Shown in pieces: positions 43,530-53,087 of a stretch of 64,000 nucleotides of DNA; position 1 is the first letter of the stretch; every line of letters starts with the position of its first letter. The notes beneath the pieces were generated by a model. That model did no database searches. It was given only the letters and a program-made list of their open reading frames with translations, and had not been told where the DNA came from. A program made the position numbers and the translations under genes. The DNA lies in NCBI RefSeq assembly GCF_014397115.1, contig NZ_CP060720.1:2558001-2622000 (forward strand), written 5' to 3'. The DNA is from Vagococcus carniphilus. GTDB taxonomy: Bacteria; Bacillota; Bacilli; Lactobacillales; Vagococcaceae.

Positions 43530-44765
43530 TTAATCTGCCTGTTCACGTTCACTGCTACTTGTCGTAGTAGTAGTTGATGTTTCTTCACTGCTACTAGTGG
43601 TAGTTGTTGAGGTATCAGATGTTGAACTGCTACTTGGTTCAGTTGATTCCTTTGGTTTTTCAATTGGATTATTTTCAACTACCAACTTAATAGTGGAACC
43701 TTGGAGAATAAAATCATATTCTAAATGAGACGGTTCCTGACGTAAAATTTTATCCTTTTTATCATCATCCCATGTTTCTATACCTCTTTGAATCTCCAGA
43801 ACTCTTTCACCATTTCTATATAATTTATTTGTATAACCTCGAATGTTAAAATTTAAATCTTCTTTACTTAATTCTCTTAGAGCTTGCTCAACAGTTAATC
43901 CAACCAAATCAGGAACTTCAACTGACTTTTTAATTAACCTTTTATTGTAAGCTAAATTAGACTGAAGCTCATCATATTTTTGTTCAAACGCCGTAACAAC
44001 TAAACTGGATTGCAAGTAATCATTCGCTTTAGAAACATAATCATCTAATTCCATACCTAGTCTCGTTTCAGGATCAGGTATCGGTTCTTGTAATGTATCG
44101 TAGTCAGCAACCAACGTTTTTATTTTATTCACTTCAGTAAAATTACTATTTATCTCTTCTAACAAACTGACAGATTTTTTAAAGTTATCGTCATTAGTAA
44201 CAGTCAACATCCCTTTTTGATTATAAATTTTATTTAATAAATCAAGTAAGGCAAATATATCTTTATACTCAGCTTCCGGATGTTCAACTGTCATTTTTTG
44301 GAAAGATTCATCAGCCTTTTTATACTGCTTTGGTAATACTTTCTTATAATATAAAACATACAATTCTTCAATATCAGCGTTGCTAATTGTATCAACATTC
44401 TTCTTTAAGCCTGCAATAACATCATCAATTTTTGATACTTTAACATTTCCCTCAACAACACTTGATATAGTTCCTTGTGTTTTCTTTAACTTTTTGACTT
44501 TATCATCATTTGCTTCATAGAGCCACGAATCAAATGCATCATTCTTCAAAGCACGGACGAGCTTGATGTCTGACTCTCCAATTTTTGTTAAATCGTATAT
44601 CTCTTCTTGAGTGATATTATTCGCTTTTGGTATATCACTAATATACCGATACGCTCTAAAGAAGAAATAAAAACTTAGTACAATAATTAGTAGATAAATA
44701 GCGTAAACAATTTTCTGTCTACGGCTTAGTTCTTTTCTATTCTTTTTAGATTTTTTAGTTTTCAT
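43530..44765 (-). CDS. Membrane-anchored PASTA-domain protein
   Basis: The 411-residue protein has a basic N-terminal tail, one membrane helix (IVYAIYLLIIVLSFYFFF), a mainly helical outer region of about 230 residues, and one PASTA-like domain (VEVPDLVGLTVEQALRELS to GSTIKLVVEN, about residues 280-360). The tail is rich in Ser and Thr (about 370-411), typical of wall-spanning or glycosylated segments. It is co-transcribed with a class A PBP and may guide or control that enzyme by binding wall fragments. There is no kinase domain. Confidence 0.75.
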   Translation of the reverse strand: MKTKKSKKNRKELSRRQKIVYAIYLLIIVLSFYFFFRAYRYISDIPKANNITQEEIYDLTKIGESDIKLVRALKNDAFDSWLYEANDDKVKKLKKTQGTISSVVEGNVKVSKIDDVIAGLKKNVDTISNADIEELYVLYYKKVLPKQYKKADESFQKMTVEHPEAEYKDIFALLDLLNKIYNQKGMLTVTNDDNFKKSVSLLEEINSNFTEVNKIKTLVADYDTLQEPIPDPETRLGMELDDYVSKANDYLQSSLVVTAFEQKYDELQSNLAYNKRLIKKSVEVPDLVGLTVEQALRELSKEDLNFNIRGYTNKLYRNGERVLEIQRGIETWDDDKKDKILRQEPSHLEYDFILQGSTIKLVVENNPIEKPKESTEPSSSSTSDTSTTTTSSSEETSTTTTTSSSEREQAD

Positions 44766-45147
44766 TTTTTTACCTCTACTAATTTTTTTCAGTTGTATTT
44801 CTAGTAAACACTACAATTAAGTATACACGATAACTGGCAAAACTTGGTTATCTCTTTTGATAATTCATTATACCTGTCACTTAATCTTGATGCTAGAGGT
44901 ATTTATGTGCTCTTTTGTCGGTTTTTTATTTTTATAAGATTTTTTTAGGATGTAAAAAGCCCAACGGCAAGTGGCTGTCGTTGGGCTTATGGTACATTTA
45001 AATCAAACTTATGTGTAATAAAATAGTTTTCTGTTCGAACATTCAATAACCTTCTATTTTTTTGAATACAGAAAAAGTCCAATTACACAGAATGTCATTG
45101 GACCTATGGTTAGAATATGTATGTAACAATTTTTTAATCAACATTAC
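44766..45147. other. Intergenic region with two similar hairpins
   Basis: No gene is seen in this 382-base gap. It holds the promoter side of the PASTA/PBP operon and two minus-strand terminator-like hairpins. AAGCCCAACG/CGTTGGGCTT (44957-44988) has perfect arms, and GTCCAAT/ATTGGAC (45077-45103) is weaker. Both are followed on the minus strand by a T run and share a flanking TATGGT. Confidence 0.6.
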
Positions 45148-46020
45148 TTATTCCATAAAAGAAAGATTTTGTGGTTCATCTGGATGAGAATCTGCACTGT
45201 CAAAGTCAGTTGTCTCTACGTCTTTAGAAACGATTTCTAAACAAAAATCATCTGCCCAAAGTTCTCCTTCACCCTGCAATAAAAATCCGATATTTAGCAC
45301 CTCTGCTTCTTTACTAACATCTAACACTGATGAGTAATAATTCCATTCGTTAGTTCCAACAATAGGTCTATTTTGCATATTATCAAACTTCAGCTGCTCA
45401 AACTGTTTTCCATCAATTCTTACCCAGAGACCACCCCAACCATCAACCTCTTTGGTTTTGAAATACCCACTAAATCTAATTCGTTTGTTGATATAGTTTT
45501 TAGCATTCACCTGTTGCATAATTGTTATAAAATCTTCAGTATATAAACTATCTTTTCGACTAAGTTTGACCGATTTAGTTCCACTATGAAAGATAGTATG
45601 ATCCATGGTTACATCATACTTATCAAAATTACTACCAGAAACAAGCCAACCTTTAATTTTTAATTCATCCATCTCTAGTTTCCTCCTAAATAGTTTTTTA
45701 AACTGGATTCTATACTGACGAGGAGGCAATTGATAATGTAATTTAAACGTTCTTGAGAATGCTTCTTGTGAAGAAAATCCACTAATCAAAGCAATATCAA
45801 TTATTTTTAAATTACTATTTAATAAAAGTAATGAAGCATTAGATATACGCCTTGTTTGAATATATTTATATACACCACAATTTAACTGCTTTTTAAAGAT
45901 TCTTTGAAAATGAAATTGAGATAATCCTACTTCTTTAGAAAGTTTTTCCAAAGAAATTTCATTGTACAAATTCTCTTCAATATAGATCAACGCATTTTGA
46001 ATATCCACTGTATAATCCAA
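45148..46020 (-). CDS. AraC-family regulator with C-terminal jelly-roll-like domain
   Basis: The roughly 290-residue protein has an N-terminal AraC DNA-binding domain with two helix-turn-helices (SLEKLSKEVGLSQFHFQRIF; KIIDIALISGFSSQEAFSRTFK). The C-terminal half (GWLVSGSNFDKYDVTMDH to GEGELWADDFCLEI) looks like a beta-sandwich found in carbohydrate-binding modules. I prefer the TTG start (LDYTVDIQNAL) because GAGGTG lies 6 bases ahead; an in-frame ATG lies 21 bases upstream. The ligand is unknown. It lies just outside the island described at 46100-58459. Confidence 0.78.
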   Translation of the reverse strand: MDYTVDIQNALIYIEENLYNEISLEKLSKEVGLSQFHFQRIFKKQLNCGVYKYIQTRRISNASLLLLNSNLKIIDIALISGFSSQEAFSRTFKLHYQLPPRQYRIQFKKLFRRKLEMDELKIKGWLVSGSNFDKYDVTMDHTIFHSGTKSVKLSRKDSLYTEDFITIMQQVNAKNYINKRIRFSGYFKTKEVDGWGGLWVRIDGKQFEQLKFDNMQNRPIVGTNEWNYYSSVLDVSKEAEVLNIGFLLQGEGELWADDFCLEIVSKDVETTDFDSADSHPDEPQNLSFME

Positions 46021-46099
46021 TATTATCACCTCGTCATACATTAATCTTACTATTAACTATAGAGATTATTTTGATAATTTTTGCTATTTTGTCTCCAAA

Positions 46100-46118
46100 A
46101 ACCTCATCATTTATGATA
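46100..46118. repeat. Direct repeat matching rlmH 3' end; candidate att site (left)
   Basis: AACCTCATCATTTATGATA is identical, in the same orientation, to 58441-58459 at the 3' end of rlmH. A partly inverted copy (TATCATAAATTAATGAGGTT, 46129-46148) lies 10 bases away and makes a hairpin with T tracts, so the site could also serve as a bidirectional terminator. A third looser copy (TATCATAAATAGGTGAG) starts near 46174. Confidence 0.6.
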
Positions 46119-46316
46119 AGGTTCTCCGTATCATAAATTAATGAGGTTTTTTAAGACCATTTCAATGTGTCTATATCATAAATAGGTGAGATTAATCATC
46201 TAACAGAAACAGCATCAACTATAAACAGAATAACTTATCATAGTTAGTGCTATTTTAAACATATATATAAGAATTTAATAAGTTTATACTAGACCTTAAA
46301 TGCTACAAGTTTTATA

Positions 46317-48236
46317 TTATGAAAATCTACTTTTAGTTGCTTGATATTTTTTTAACAATTCAGCATGATATATAGTCTTTGAAACAGATTTTTTATTTTC
46401 TATATACGTCTCTATTGCTTTTTCAAATTTCTTTTTCTTATCCTTATCATTTACTAATAGATACCGAATAGTTTCTACAGCTAGTTTTTCTCGTTCAACT
46501 TTTACTATATTTCCTTCGTAGACAAATTCAAATAAACTATTCTTCATTCTCGATACATCAATAATTTTTTCCATCAATTCTTCTTTTAACGTTTCTAATT
46601 CTGTGTCATTAGGCAAAGAGTAGGTTTTTATTACACCGAACCTGCCGTAAAAATCTTTCGAATTTTCTGTTATACTGATTTCCATTAACTTATTGACTTC
46701 ATCTACAAGTTTATCTGTATTTGCATTTGATATAAATATCAATTTTTTCTTCAACTCTTGCAATTCTCTATTAAGTCTTGTTGAATTAAATTCAACCATT
46801 ACCGATTGTCTCTCATTAACTTCCAAAGTTTCTTTGTCATTTAATCCAATTAAAATTTTTATATTACTTCTATCTAATTTACTAATTTTTTTGCGTATTT
46901 GTTCTTTGTAATCATCTTTATTTTTCTGATTTACTTCACTTGCGTATAAACTATAGTATTTATTTATTTTTTGGCATTCCTCAAATTCATAAAGTATTGA
47001 ATTTATATTATATAAAATGCGATTATAATCATTTTTTGAATCTATCATTCTTTTTATACTTCTTAATTCTTCTTTAACTTCTTTATTTATGGAAGAATCT
47101 CTTTTAAAATTATATGCCTTATATTTAATGTTTGTTTCTCTTAAAACTCGATTAATAGCTTCCTCACTATTACTACTATCAAAAAAACGAATGTCTTTCA
47201 ACATATCCTCTAAACGTTCACTATCCGAATCATATACTGGTTTATCTAAAACTAAATCACTAAAAGAAAAGATAAACGCCTCACCATTTATTAAAAAATT
47301 GATACCTTTAGCATGTTTAAAGCTTATCTTAAAACTAAAATCATTTACTGATTCAATTTTTATATCTTTATTTAATTTGTTAAAATCACCCACAAAACAC
47401 TCATAAAAAGTTTTACTTTTAATTTTATGAGCAGTTTGTATAGTTATAACACTATTATATTGTCCAGTTATTACATCTATGATATTGGCATAATTTAACT
47501 GATTAAACTTCATTTCATCAAAAATACTTCTACTCAAAACGTATTTTCTTTTTTTGTTATTTTCTATAAAGGTATTAATTTTAAGTTTAACTAACAATAA
47601 CTGTTCGTACACTTCCAACAATTTTAAAAGGTTTTCATTAATATTTTTACTTTTAACTGTTTTATTGTATAAGTTAACTAACTTCTTGCAAACTTCCCTA
47701 TACTCTTTTTCCAAATCCCTTGAAACAACCACTGGAGTTCTGCTCAAATACAACGACCAATCATCAACTATATTTCTAATATCTGGAATACTTTTTTGAA
47801 TTTCCGATATATTATTTAATTCTCTTTCAGACTTTAACTCTCGATTACGAGATTTTTCATATTCATCACCCAATGTGTATAAACAAGTTGTTCCTACTTG
47901 AATAATTTTTTTATTCCTCTTATTCTCAAAATAGCATGTTTCTAGATGAGGTTGATTACACAAATTACATTCTTGATTTTCAGTAAAAACTTTGGCATTT
48001 TTATATTTCCATTCCAATCTAGCTTGCTGTATCCAAAGATCTTTATTTGCCTTAATGGAAACTAATTGATCACTAGTAATATTTTTTTTAACAAAATAAT
48101 CTTCATTCACACCACTATTTCTAACTTCCCGAAAGAATGGTTTTAACCAATGGTAACTTTGGGTTTCAAAAATTATTGAACTTAATTGCAGCAATCTATA
48201 CTCTTGTAAAGAAAAAAGTTTAATATTTTTTTTCAT
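46317..48236 (-). CDS. Large protein of unknown function with a Cys4 cluster
   Basis: The roughly 639-residue protein starts at an ATG with GGAGG five bases ahead (an in-frame TTG 12 bases upstream is less likely). Near residues 90-118 it has four cysteines in CNLCNQPH, CYFENK and VGTTCLYTLG, a pattern that suggests a zinc site. The rest is lysine- and glutamate-rich, largely helical, with probable coiled coil at about 390-540. I do not recognise the family. It is the first gene inside the direct repeat bounding the island and may be a mobile-element protein. Confidence 0.6.
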   Translation of the reverse strand: MKKNIKLFSLQEYRLLQLSSIIFETQSYHWLKPFFREVRNSGVNEDYFVKKNITSDQLVSIKANKDLWIQQARLEWKYKNAKVFTENQECNLCNQPHLETCYFENKRNKKIIQVGTTCLYTLGDEYEKSRNRELKSERELNNISEIQKSIPDIRNIVDDWSLYLSRTPVVVSRDLEKEYREVCKKLVNLYNKTVKSKNINENLLKLLEVYEQLLLVKLKINTFIENNKKRKYVLSRSIFDEMKFNQLNYANIIDVITGQYNSVITIQTAHKIKSKTFYECFVGDFNKLNKDIKIESVNDFSFKISFKHAKGINFLINGEAFIFSFSDLVLDKPVYDSDSERLEDMLKDIRFFDSSNSEEAINRVLRETNIKYKAYNFKRDSSINKEVKEELRSIKRMIDSKNDYNRILYNINSILYEFEECQKINKYYSLYASEVNQKNKDDYKEQIRKKISKLDRSNIKILIGLNDKETLEVNERQSVMVEFNSTRLNRELQELKKKLIFISNANTDKLVDEVNKLMEISITENSKDFYGRFGVIKTYSLPNDTELETLKEELMEKIIDVSRMKNSLFEFVYEGNIVKVEREKLAVETIRYLLVNDKDKKKKFEKAIETYIENKKSVSKTIYHAELLKKYQATKSRFS

Positions 48237-48474
48237 ACAAACCTCCAAAATTTTATATTAAGTCAATCCTACCACAAACGTGCGTTCTCATCAATTTCAA
48301 AAAAGAATTACAAGAAAAAATAACAATTACGCTTATATCTGTACATTGTTCTAGTTACTACAGATAAAAATACTTTTTTATTTTCATTTATATATTTGCT
48401 ACATCTAAATGTTTATAATTCAATTTTAATCTCTCTTCTAAACTCAAAAATAGCCATATCTTCTCGTGATATGG

Positions 48475-49425
48475 GTTGCGTCAAGAATTATGTGTAAATG
48501 GAAAATCCATTCTATAATTTAAGTTAAAACATTGATTCTAATGTATCCTCTATATCTTTAAATCCCTTATGAACTCGGCATAAAAATTTTTGATTATAGT
48601 TGTTAAACTGAGTAACTAAGAATCTCTCCAGAGATTCTTCATTAGGGAATTGCTCTTTTCTTTTGGTGTATTTCTTTAATTGTTTGTTAAATCCTTCAAT
48701 CAAATTAGTTGAGTAAATGGTTCTTCTGATTGACGGAGGAAAATTATAAAAAGTTAATATAGCAGGATTCATGAGTAATTTAACCACTCGTGGGTACTGC
48801 TTTTTCCATTTATCTATCATGAAACTTATTTGATTACTTGCTTCTTCTTTTGAATTTGCTTGATAAACCAATTTGAAATCATTACAGATTTCTTGTCGAT
48901 CACTAATGCGAACCTTATGAGCAATATTTCTAGAGACACGAACGCAGCATTGTTGAAACTGAGCATTTGGATAAATACTATGGATACAATCGTTAATGCC
49001 ACTTAAACCATCAGTTACAACTAATAAAACCTCTTCTAAACCACGGTCCTTTAGGTCTTGAAGTATCTCTTTCCAAACATATGCAGATTCAGTTGGAGCA
49101 ATGCTGAATTCAAGAACCTCTTTGGTTCCATCTAATCGAATGCCAATCACAATATAAACCGCCTCTTTCGAGACAGTTTGTCTTTTTAAAGGAATATGAG
49201 TGGCATCCATGAAAATAATTGAGTATTTAGATTCTAAGTTTTTTTCTTTAAAGGCGATAACATCTTCAGATACTATTTGAGTAATATTAGAAATAGTTTG
49301 TGGTGTGTAGTGATGTCCGTACATTTTTTCAATCAGTTCAGAGATTTCAGACATCGTAAACCCTATGGACTTTCTTTTTTTCTACCCTAAATTTCTATTT
49401 ACACAAAATATTTTACGCTATCCTA
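48475..49425 (-). mobile_element. IS256-family element with internal deletion
   Basis: The left end begins GTTGCGTCAAGAATTATG and continues to TGTAAATGG. The right end, read on the other strand, contains GCGTAAAATATTTTGTGTAA. These are imperfect inverted repeats. At about 950 bases the element is shorter than the usual 1.3 kb or so, because the start of the transposase gene is missing. It is probably non-autonomous. Confidence 0.65.
48524..49354 (-). pseudogene. IS256-family transposase, N-terminus missing
   Basis: The 276-residue frame keeps the DDE core: IIFMDATHIPLKRQ, LLVVTDGLSGINDCI, the CVRVSRNIAHKV block and STNLIEGFNKQLKKY. Intact IS256 transposases are about 390-400 residues, so roughly 115 N-terminal residues, which carry DNA-end binding, are gone. 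The frame begins MSEISELIEKMYGH shortly inside the right end of the element. It is unlikely to be active. Confidence 0.8.
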
Positions 49426-49615
49426 TTCTTCATGAATAATTTAAATTTAGTTTCTTTCTTATTGTCTTAAAATATAAAATAAGTAACAAATTTATAGTCA
49501 ATCAATTAAAAAAATATACAGCTTTATTACTTCACTATCCATTAACAAAGGATTGTTTTTATATACAAATTAATCCATAATAGACCTATGAAATAAAAAA
49601 ATGGAGGTTTGATTG

Positions 49616-50320
49616 TTGAAAGTTGCTATTTGTGATGACAATCCATCACTAACAGAAAAAATAAATACCATGCTGTCTAATTATAACCACAATATGTTTG
49701 AAACATATACATACTACAACCCAACTAAATTAATCAACCAACTTGATACAGAGAGTTTTGATTTTTTTATATTAGATATAGAAATGGATGAAATGAAAGG
49801 AGTCGATCTTGCGAAAAATATCCGTGAACGTGGAATCCTATCACCTATAGTATTTTTGACAAGTTACAAGGAATATATGGAAGAAGTTTTTCAAGTTCAA
49901 ACATTTGATTACTTACTAAAGCCCCCGTCTGAAGATAGAATGAACCAAGTTTTAGACAAACTAATTCAACATATAGGTAAGTATGAAAATTATTTTGTCT
50001 TCTCCATAAACAAAGTAACTCATAAAGTGCCCACAAAAGAGATTGTGTATTTTGAAAAAGACAAAAGGCAGGTCATCATTCATACAACTAATGAAACTTA
50101 TAAACCATATATGTCTACAAATCAAGTGAATGAACAACTGGATGCTGACTTCGTTCAGATTCACTCTTCATTCATAATAAACTGCTCTTTCATAAAGGAA
50201 TTGGGGAATAACTTTCTTTTGTTAAACTTCAAGGGCGAATTCATCGAAATACCGATTAGTAGAAGATTTAAAGCATCTTCACATGAGAACATCGTAATGT
50301 CCATGAGAGGTAAAATATAA
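49616..50320 (+). CDS. LytTR-family response regulator (AgrA-like)
   Basis: The 234-residue protein has a receiver domain (VAICDDN; phospho-acceptor Asp54 in FFILDIEMDEMKG; Lys in FDYLLKPPSE) and a LytTR DNA-binding domain (IVYFEKDKRQVIIHT; FVQIHSSFIINCSFIKELGN). It starts at a TTG; of two adjacent TTG codons the second is 8 bases from GGAGG. It overlaps the kinase gene by one base. The pair is convergent with the peptide operon and is the natural regulator of it. Confidence 0.87.
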   Translation: MKVAICDDNPSLTEKINTMLSNYNHNMFETYTYYNPTKLINQLDTESFDFFILDIEMDEMKGVDLAKNIRERGILSPIVFLTSYKEYMEEVFQVQTFDYLLKPPSEDRMNQVLDKLIQHIGKYENYFVFSINKVTHKVPTKEIVYFEKDKRQVIIHTTNETYKPYMSTNQVNEQLDADFVQIHSSFIINCSFIKELGNNFLLLNFKGEFIEIPISRRFKASSHENIVMSMRGKI

Positions 50321-51624
50321 TGTTTAGCCTAATACTTCGAAATTTAAGCTTATTAGCTTACATATTTATTGTTTCTTACTTTTTTTCCAATTGGTCAAAA
50401 ACTGTCAAAAAACACAGTAAATTTTATAAAGTTATCTGGGTGTCTTTGATATTTTTAGTCGTACTTACCAGTACTTTATCAAGTACCTATTTCACTAACA
50501 CGAATTTACCATATATAAACTTATTACTAAGTGTCATCTTGATTTACTCTGTAGCAATGTTGAACTCTGTCCCCTACCTAGATTCTGTGGTTTGGACTAT
50601 AACACTCATTTCAATGAACTTAATATGTGAGGTATTGTCACTATATCTCACAAAAATAATAATCAGTACAGATTCTGCAACGTATGATAACCCTACTTTC
50701 GCTATTGTATCAATAACATTTACAACATTAATCGAATTAATTGGAATAATAATAATAAAATTTTCAATCGTAAAAGGAAATAATTCTAAGCTATCAACAA
50801 GCCTAACTTCTACACTGTTTTTAATTTCCATCCCTATCCTCTCAATATTCATTTTGTTTGGACTGTTAATGAAAAATGAATACTCTGGAAGCAACCAAGT
50901 ATCAGAAGCCGCAATTACCAGTAGCGTCATTATATTAAACGTTTGTGTAATATTTTTATACAAAATAACAATAGAGCATCAAAAACAAAAATATGACATA
51001 TCACTCAACAAGAAAAATATTGAATCTGAGTATAGAATTCTAAATGAAATAAAAAAAAATAGAACTAACGTTTTAAAACTAAAACACGATTTAAAAAACC
51101 AATACTTAATAATACTTGGACTTATTGAAAATGAAGAACTACCTGAAGCTATAGACTACATTAAGAGCAGTTTTGATATTTTGGAACCTTCTACCAAAAC
51201 CTATGCTTCAGACGGTGTTTTGAATTATTTATTAAACGAAAAACTTGCAGAAGCAGAAAAAAATCAAATAAATGTTGATCATCAAATTTTTATCTCTAAA
51301 AACATTAGAATTAACAACGATGTTTTAACGATTGTAATTGGAAATATCATCGATAACGCTATTCAAGCATCTATGAGAATCGGCCCTAATAATAGGCAAC
51401 TCAACATTGTAATCAAGCAGTTTAATAATGATCTCCTAGTAGAAGTATCAAACAACTTTAATCCCGAAGAAGTATCCACAAGAATTCATAGAAAAAATGA
51501 AGGATTAGGAATGAAAAATATAGATGGTCTTTTGCAACAAATCGGAGGAATATATCGCCATTGGACTGAAGAAAATAAATACTTTGTGACAGTGATCATT
51601 TTTAATGTTTACCAAAAAAAATAA
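50320..51624 (+). CDS. GHKL-family sensor histidine kinase (AgrC/ComD-like)
   Basis: The 434-residue protein has six or so membrane helices in its first 215 residues, a dimerisation helix with the phospho-accepting His256 in LKLKHDLKNQYLIILGL, and a GHKL ATPase domain with IVIGNIIDNAIQAS and NEGLGMKNIDGLLQQ. Kinases of this type usually sense secreted peptides. No agrB or agrD gene is present, so the nearby 22-residue peptide product is the best ligand candidate. A terminator follows. Confidence 0.87.
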   Translation: MFSLILRNLSLLAYIFIVSYFFSNWSKTVKKHSKFYKVIWVSLIFLVVLTSTLSSTYFTNTNLPYINLLLSVILIYSVAMLNSVPYLDSVVWTITLISMNLICEVLSLYLTKIIISTDSATYDNPTFAIVSITFTTLIELIGIIIIKFSIVKGNNSKLSTSLTSTLFLISIPILSIFILFGLLMKNEYSGSNQVSEAAITSSVIILNVCVIFLYKITIEHQKQKYDISLNKKNIESEYRILNEIKKNRTNVLKLKHDLKNQYLIILGLIENEELPEAIDYIKSSFDILEPSTKTYASDGVLNYLLNEKLAEAEKNQINVDHQIFISKNIRINNDVLTIVIGNIIDNAIQASMRIGPNNRQLNIVIKQFNNDLLVEVSNNFNPEEVSTRIHRKNEGLGMKNIDGLLQQIGGIYRHWTEENKYFVTVIIFNVYQKK

Positions 51625-51657
51625 AAAAGCGGTAAGATCTAATAGATCACCGCTTTT
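51625..51657. terminator. Bidirectional terminator
   Basis: AAAAGCGGTAAGATC pairs with GATCACCGCTTTT (one bulge) between the kinase and the convergent transporter gene. Confidence 0.8.
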
Positions 51658-52390
51658 AATATACTTCCATTTTATTTAGTGTCTTAGAAAACTCTATAAA
51701 TATCCAAGAAAACAGCAAACCCATCATCACAGATGATACAAAAGTAACAGTTGGAAAATTCATCAACCCCATTGCAGAGAAATTAGAAAACATTAACATA
51801 AGAACCACTGCTGTTATTACAGTAGTAATTTCTGATTGTTTCCAAATTGATATTAATTCTGATAATATCAAAATTAAAAATAATAAGATACAACTTGTTA
51901 CAATCACTACAAAACCAAGATACATTTCAAAGATTATATTTGAACTATCAAATTTCAAAAATAAGTTTAATACCACTTCTACAATAAATGAAACGAAGAG
52001 TGCACTACCAAAGCTGGTTAAAATAATAGTGAAAAATGAACTTGTTTTTTTCATGATTAGATCTTTCCTGTCTACTGGAAACAAGAACGTTCTATTTCTT
52101 TGATCGCCTATATAGAATCTTACTAACTCTTTTCTCAGAAGCACTGCTCCATAAATAGATATTCCGCACATCGTAACTGTATTAGATAGAGCAATTATTC
52201 CCTGGAAAGAAGATATGGTATCAGAACTACCATCAAATTTCCCCACTACAGAAAAGAACATAAATGATAGTAATTGAATCACTATTGTGATTAAAAAAAC
52301 TTTAGACCAGGTGCTTTTGATTTTAGACATTTCATACTTAAATATATTTACCTTTTCATCATTAATCACGTTTTCGTTTTTGTTCATCAT
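51656..52390 (-). CDS. ABC-2-like permease (second transporter)
   Basis: The 244-residue protein has about six membrane helices (for example VFLITIVIQLLSFMFFSVVG and TVITAVVLMLMFSNFSAMGLM) and no other recognisable domain. It overlaps the ATPase gene by 29 bases, so they form one transporter. As the last gene of the peptide operon it may serve export of the product or self-protection. Its sequence is unlike the other permease in the operon. Confidence 0.75.
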   Translation of the reverse strand: MMNKNENVINDEKVNIFKYEMSKIKSTWSKVFLITIVIQLLSFMFFSVVGKFDGSSDTISSFQGIIALSNTVTMCGISIYGAVLLRKELVRFYIGDQRNRTFLFPVDRKDLIMKKTSSFFTIILTSFGSALFVSFIVEVVLNLFLKFDSSNIIFEMYLGFVVIVTSCILLFLILILSELISIWKQSEITTVITAVVLMLMFSNFSAMGLMNFPTVTFVSSVMMGLLFSWIFIEFSKTLNKMEVY

Positions 52391-53087
52391 AATAATCTTT
52401 CAACCCCTCTTTATACTCATTTCTTATTTCATGCATTGGCTTGGCCTTCAAAACTTTCCCTCTTTCAATAAAGATTACATCATCGAGAAAAGTTTCCATA
52501 TCTCTCAATACATGGCTACTTACGATTAGCACTCTTCCTTTCGACAAGGATCTTACATTCTCTATAAATAGATCCACACCATCAGGGTCCAAACCATTGA
52601 ATGGCTCATCTAAAAGAACCAATGAAGGATTATGTACCGTTGATAGCCCCAACAGAAATCTCTGTTTCATTCCTAATGACATTGTATTAAATTTCATTTT
52701 TTTATTCACACTTAAACCTACTTCATCCAAAAGCTTTTCAATTGTAATTAAATTATTTAATCCATAATAAAATACGTGATCATTATAAATATCTTCTAAA
52801 CTAAATCCCTTTAAACTATCTGAATTAACGAAGTTTGTTCCAACTTGAGATAAGATTTTTGAATCTGCTACCTCTACTTTCTCGTCATCTATTTCAAACA
52901 TACCGTCATCAGGCCTTAGCAGTCCGCACAAACACTTCATTAAAGTTGTTTTACCTGCCCCATTTGGCCCAACCAACCCGTAAATCTTGCCAACCTCTAA
53001 ATTCAAATCGTTAACGATTAAATTGAACGAATCACTTAAGTTTTTATGTAAATTATTTATTTTAATTGTTTGCACTGTATTACTCAA
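52362..53087 (-). CDS. ABC transporter ATP-binding protein (second transporter)
   Basis: The roughly 242-residue ATPase has Walker A GPNGAGKTT, a weakened signature (MSLGMKQR in place of LSGGQ), Walker B LVLLDEPFNGLDPDG and H-loop VSSHV. The start is uncertain. I use the TTG at 53087, which overlaps the stop of the upstream permease in a TTGA arrangement; a GTG 12 bases downstream is also possible. It pairs with the permease gene that overlaps its end. Confidence 0.82.
   Translation of the reverse strand: MSNTVQTIKINNLHKNLSDSFNLIVNDLNLEVGKIYGLVGPNGAGKTTLMKCLCGLLRPDDGMFEIDDEKVEVADSKILSQVGTNFVNSDSLKGFSLEDIYNDHVFYYGLNNLITIEKLLDEVGLSVNKKMKFNTMSLGMKQRFLLGLSTVHNPSLVLLDEPFNGLDPDGVDLFIENVRSLSKGRVLIVSSHVLRDMETFLDDVIFIERGKVLKAKPMHEIRNEYKEGLKDYYDEQKRKRD

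Noticed and set aside
48374-48500. A gene between the Cys4 protein and the IS256 remnant
   Set aside because: The AT-rich gap 48237-48474 has no frame with a start, ribosome site and reasonable length.
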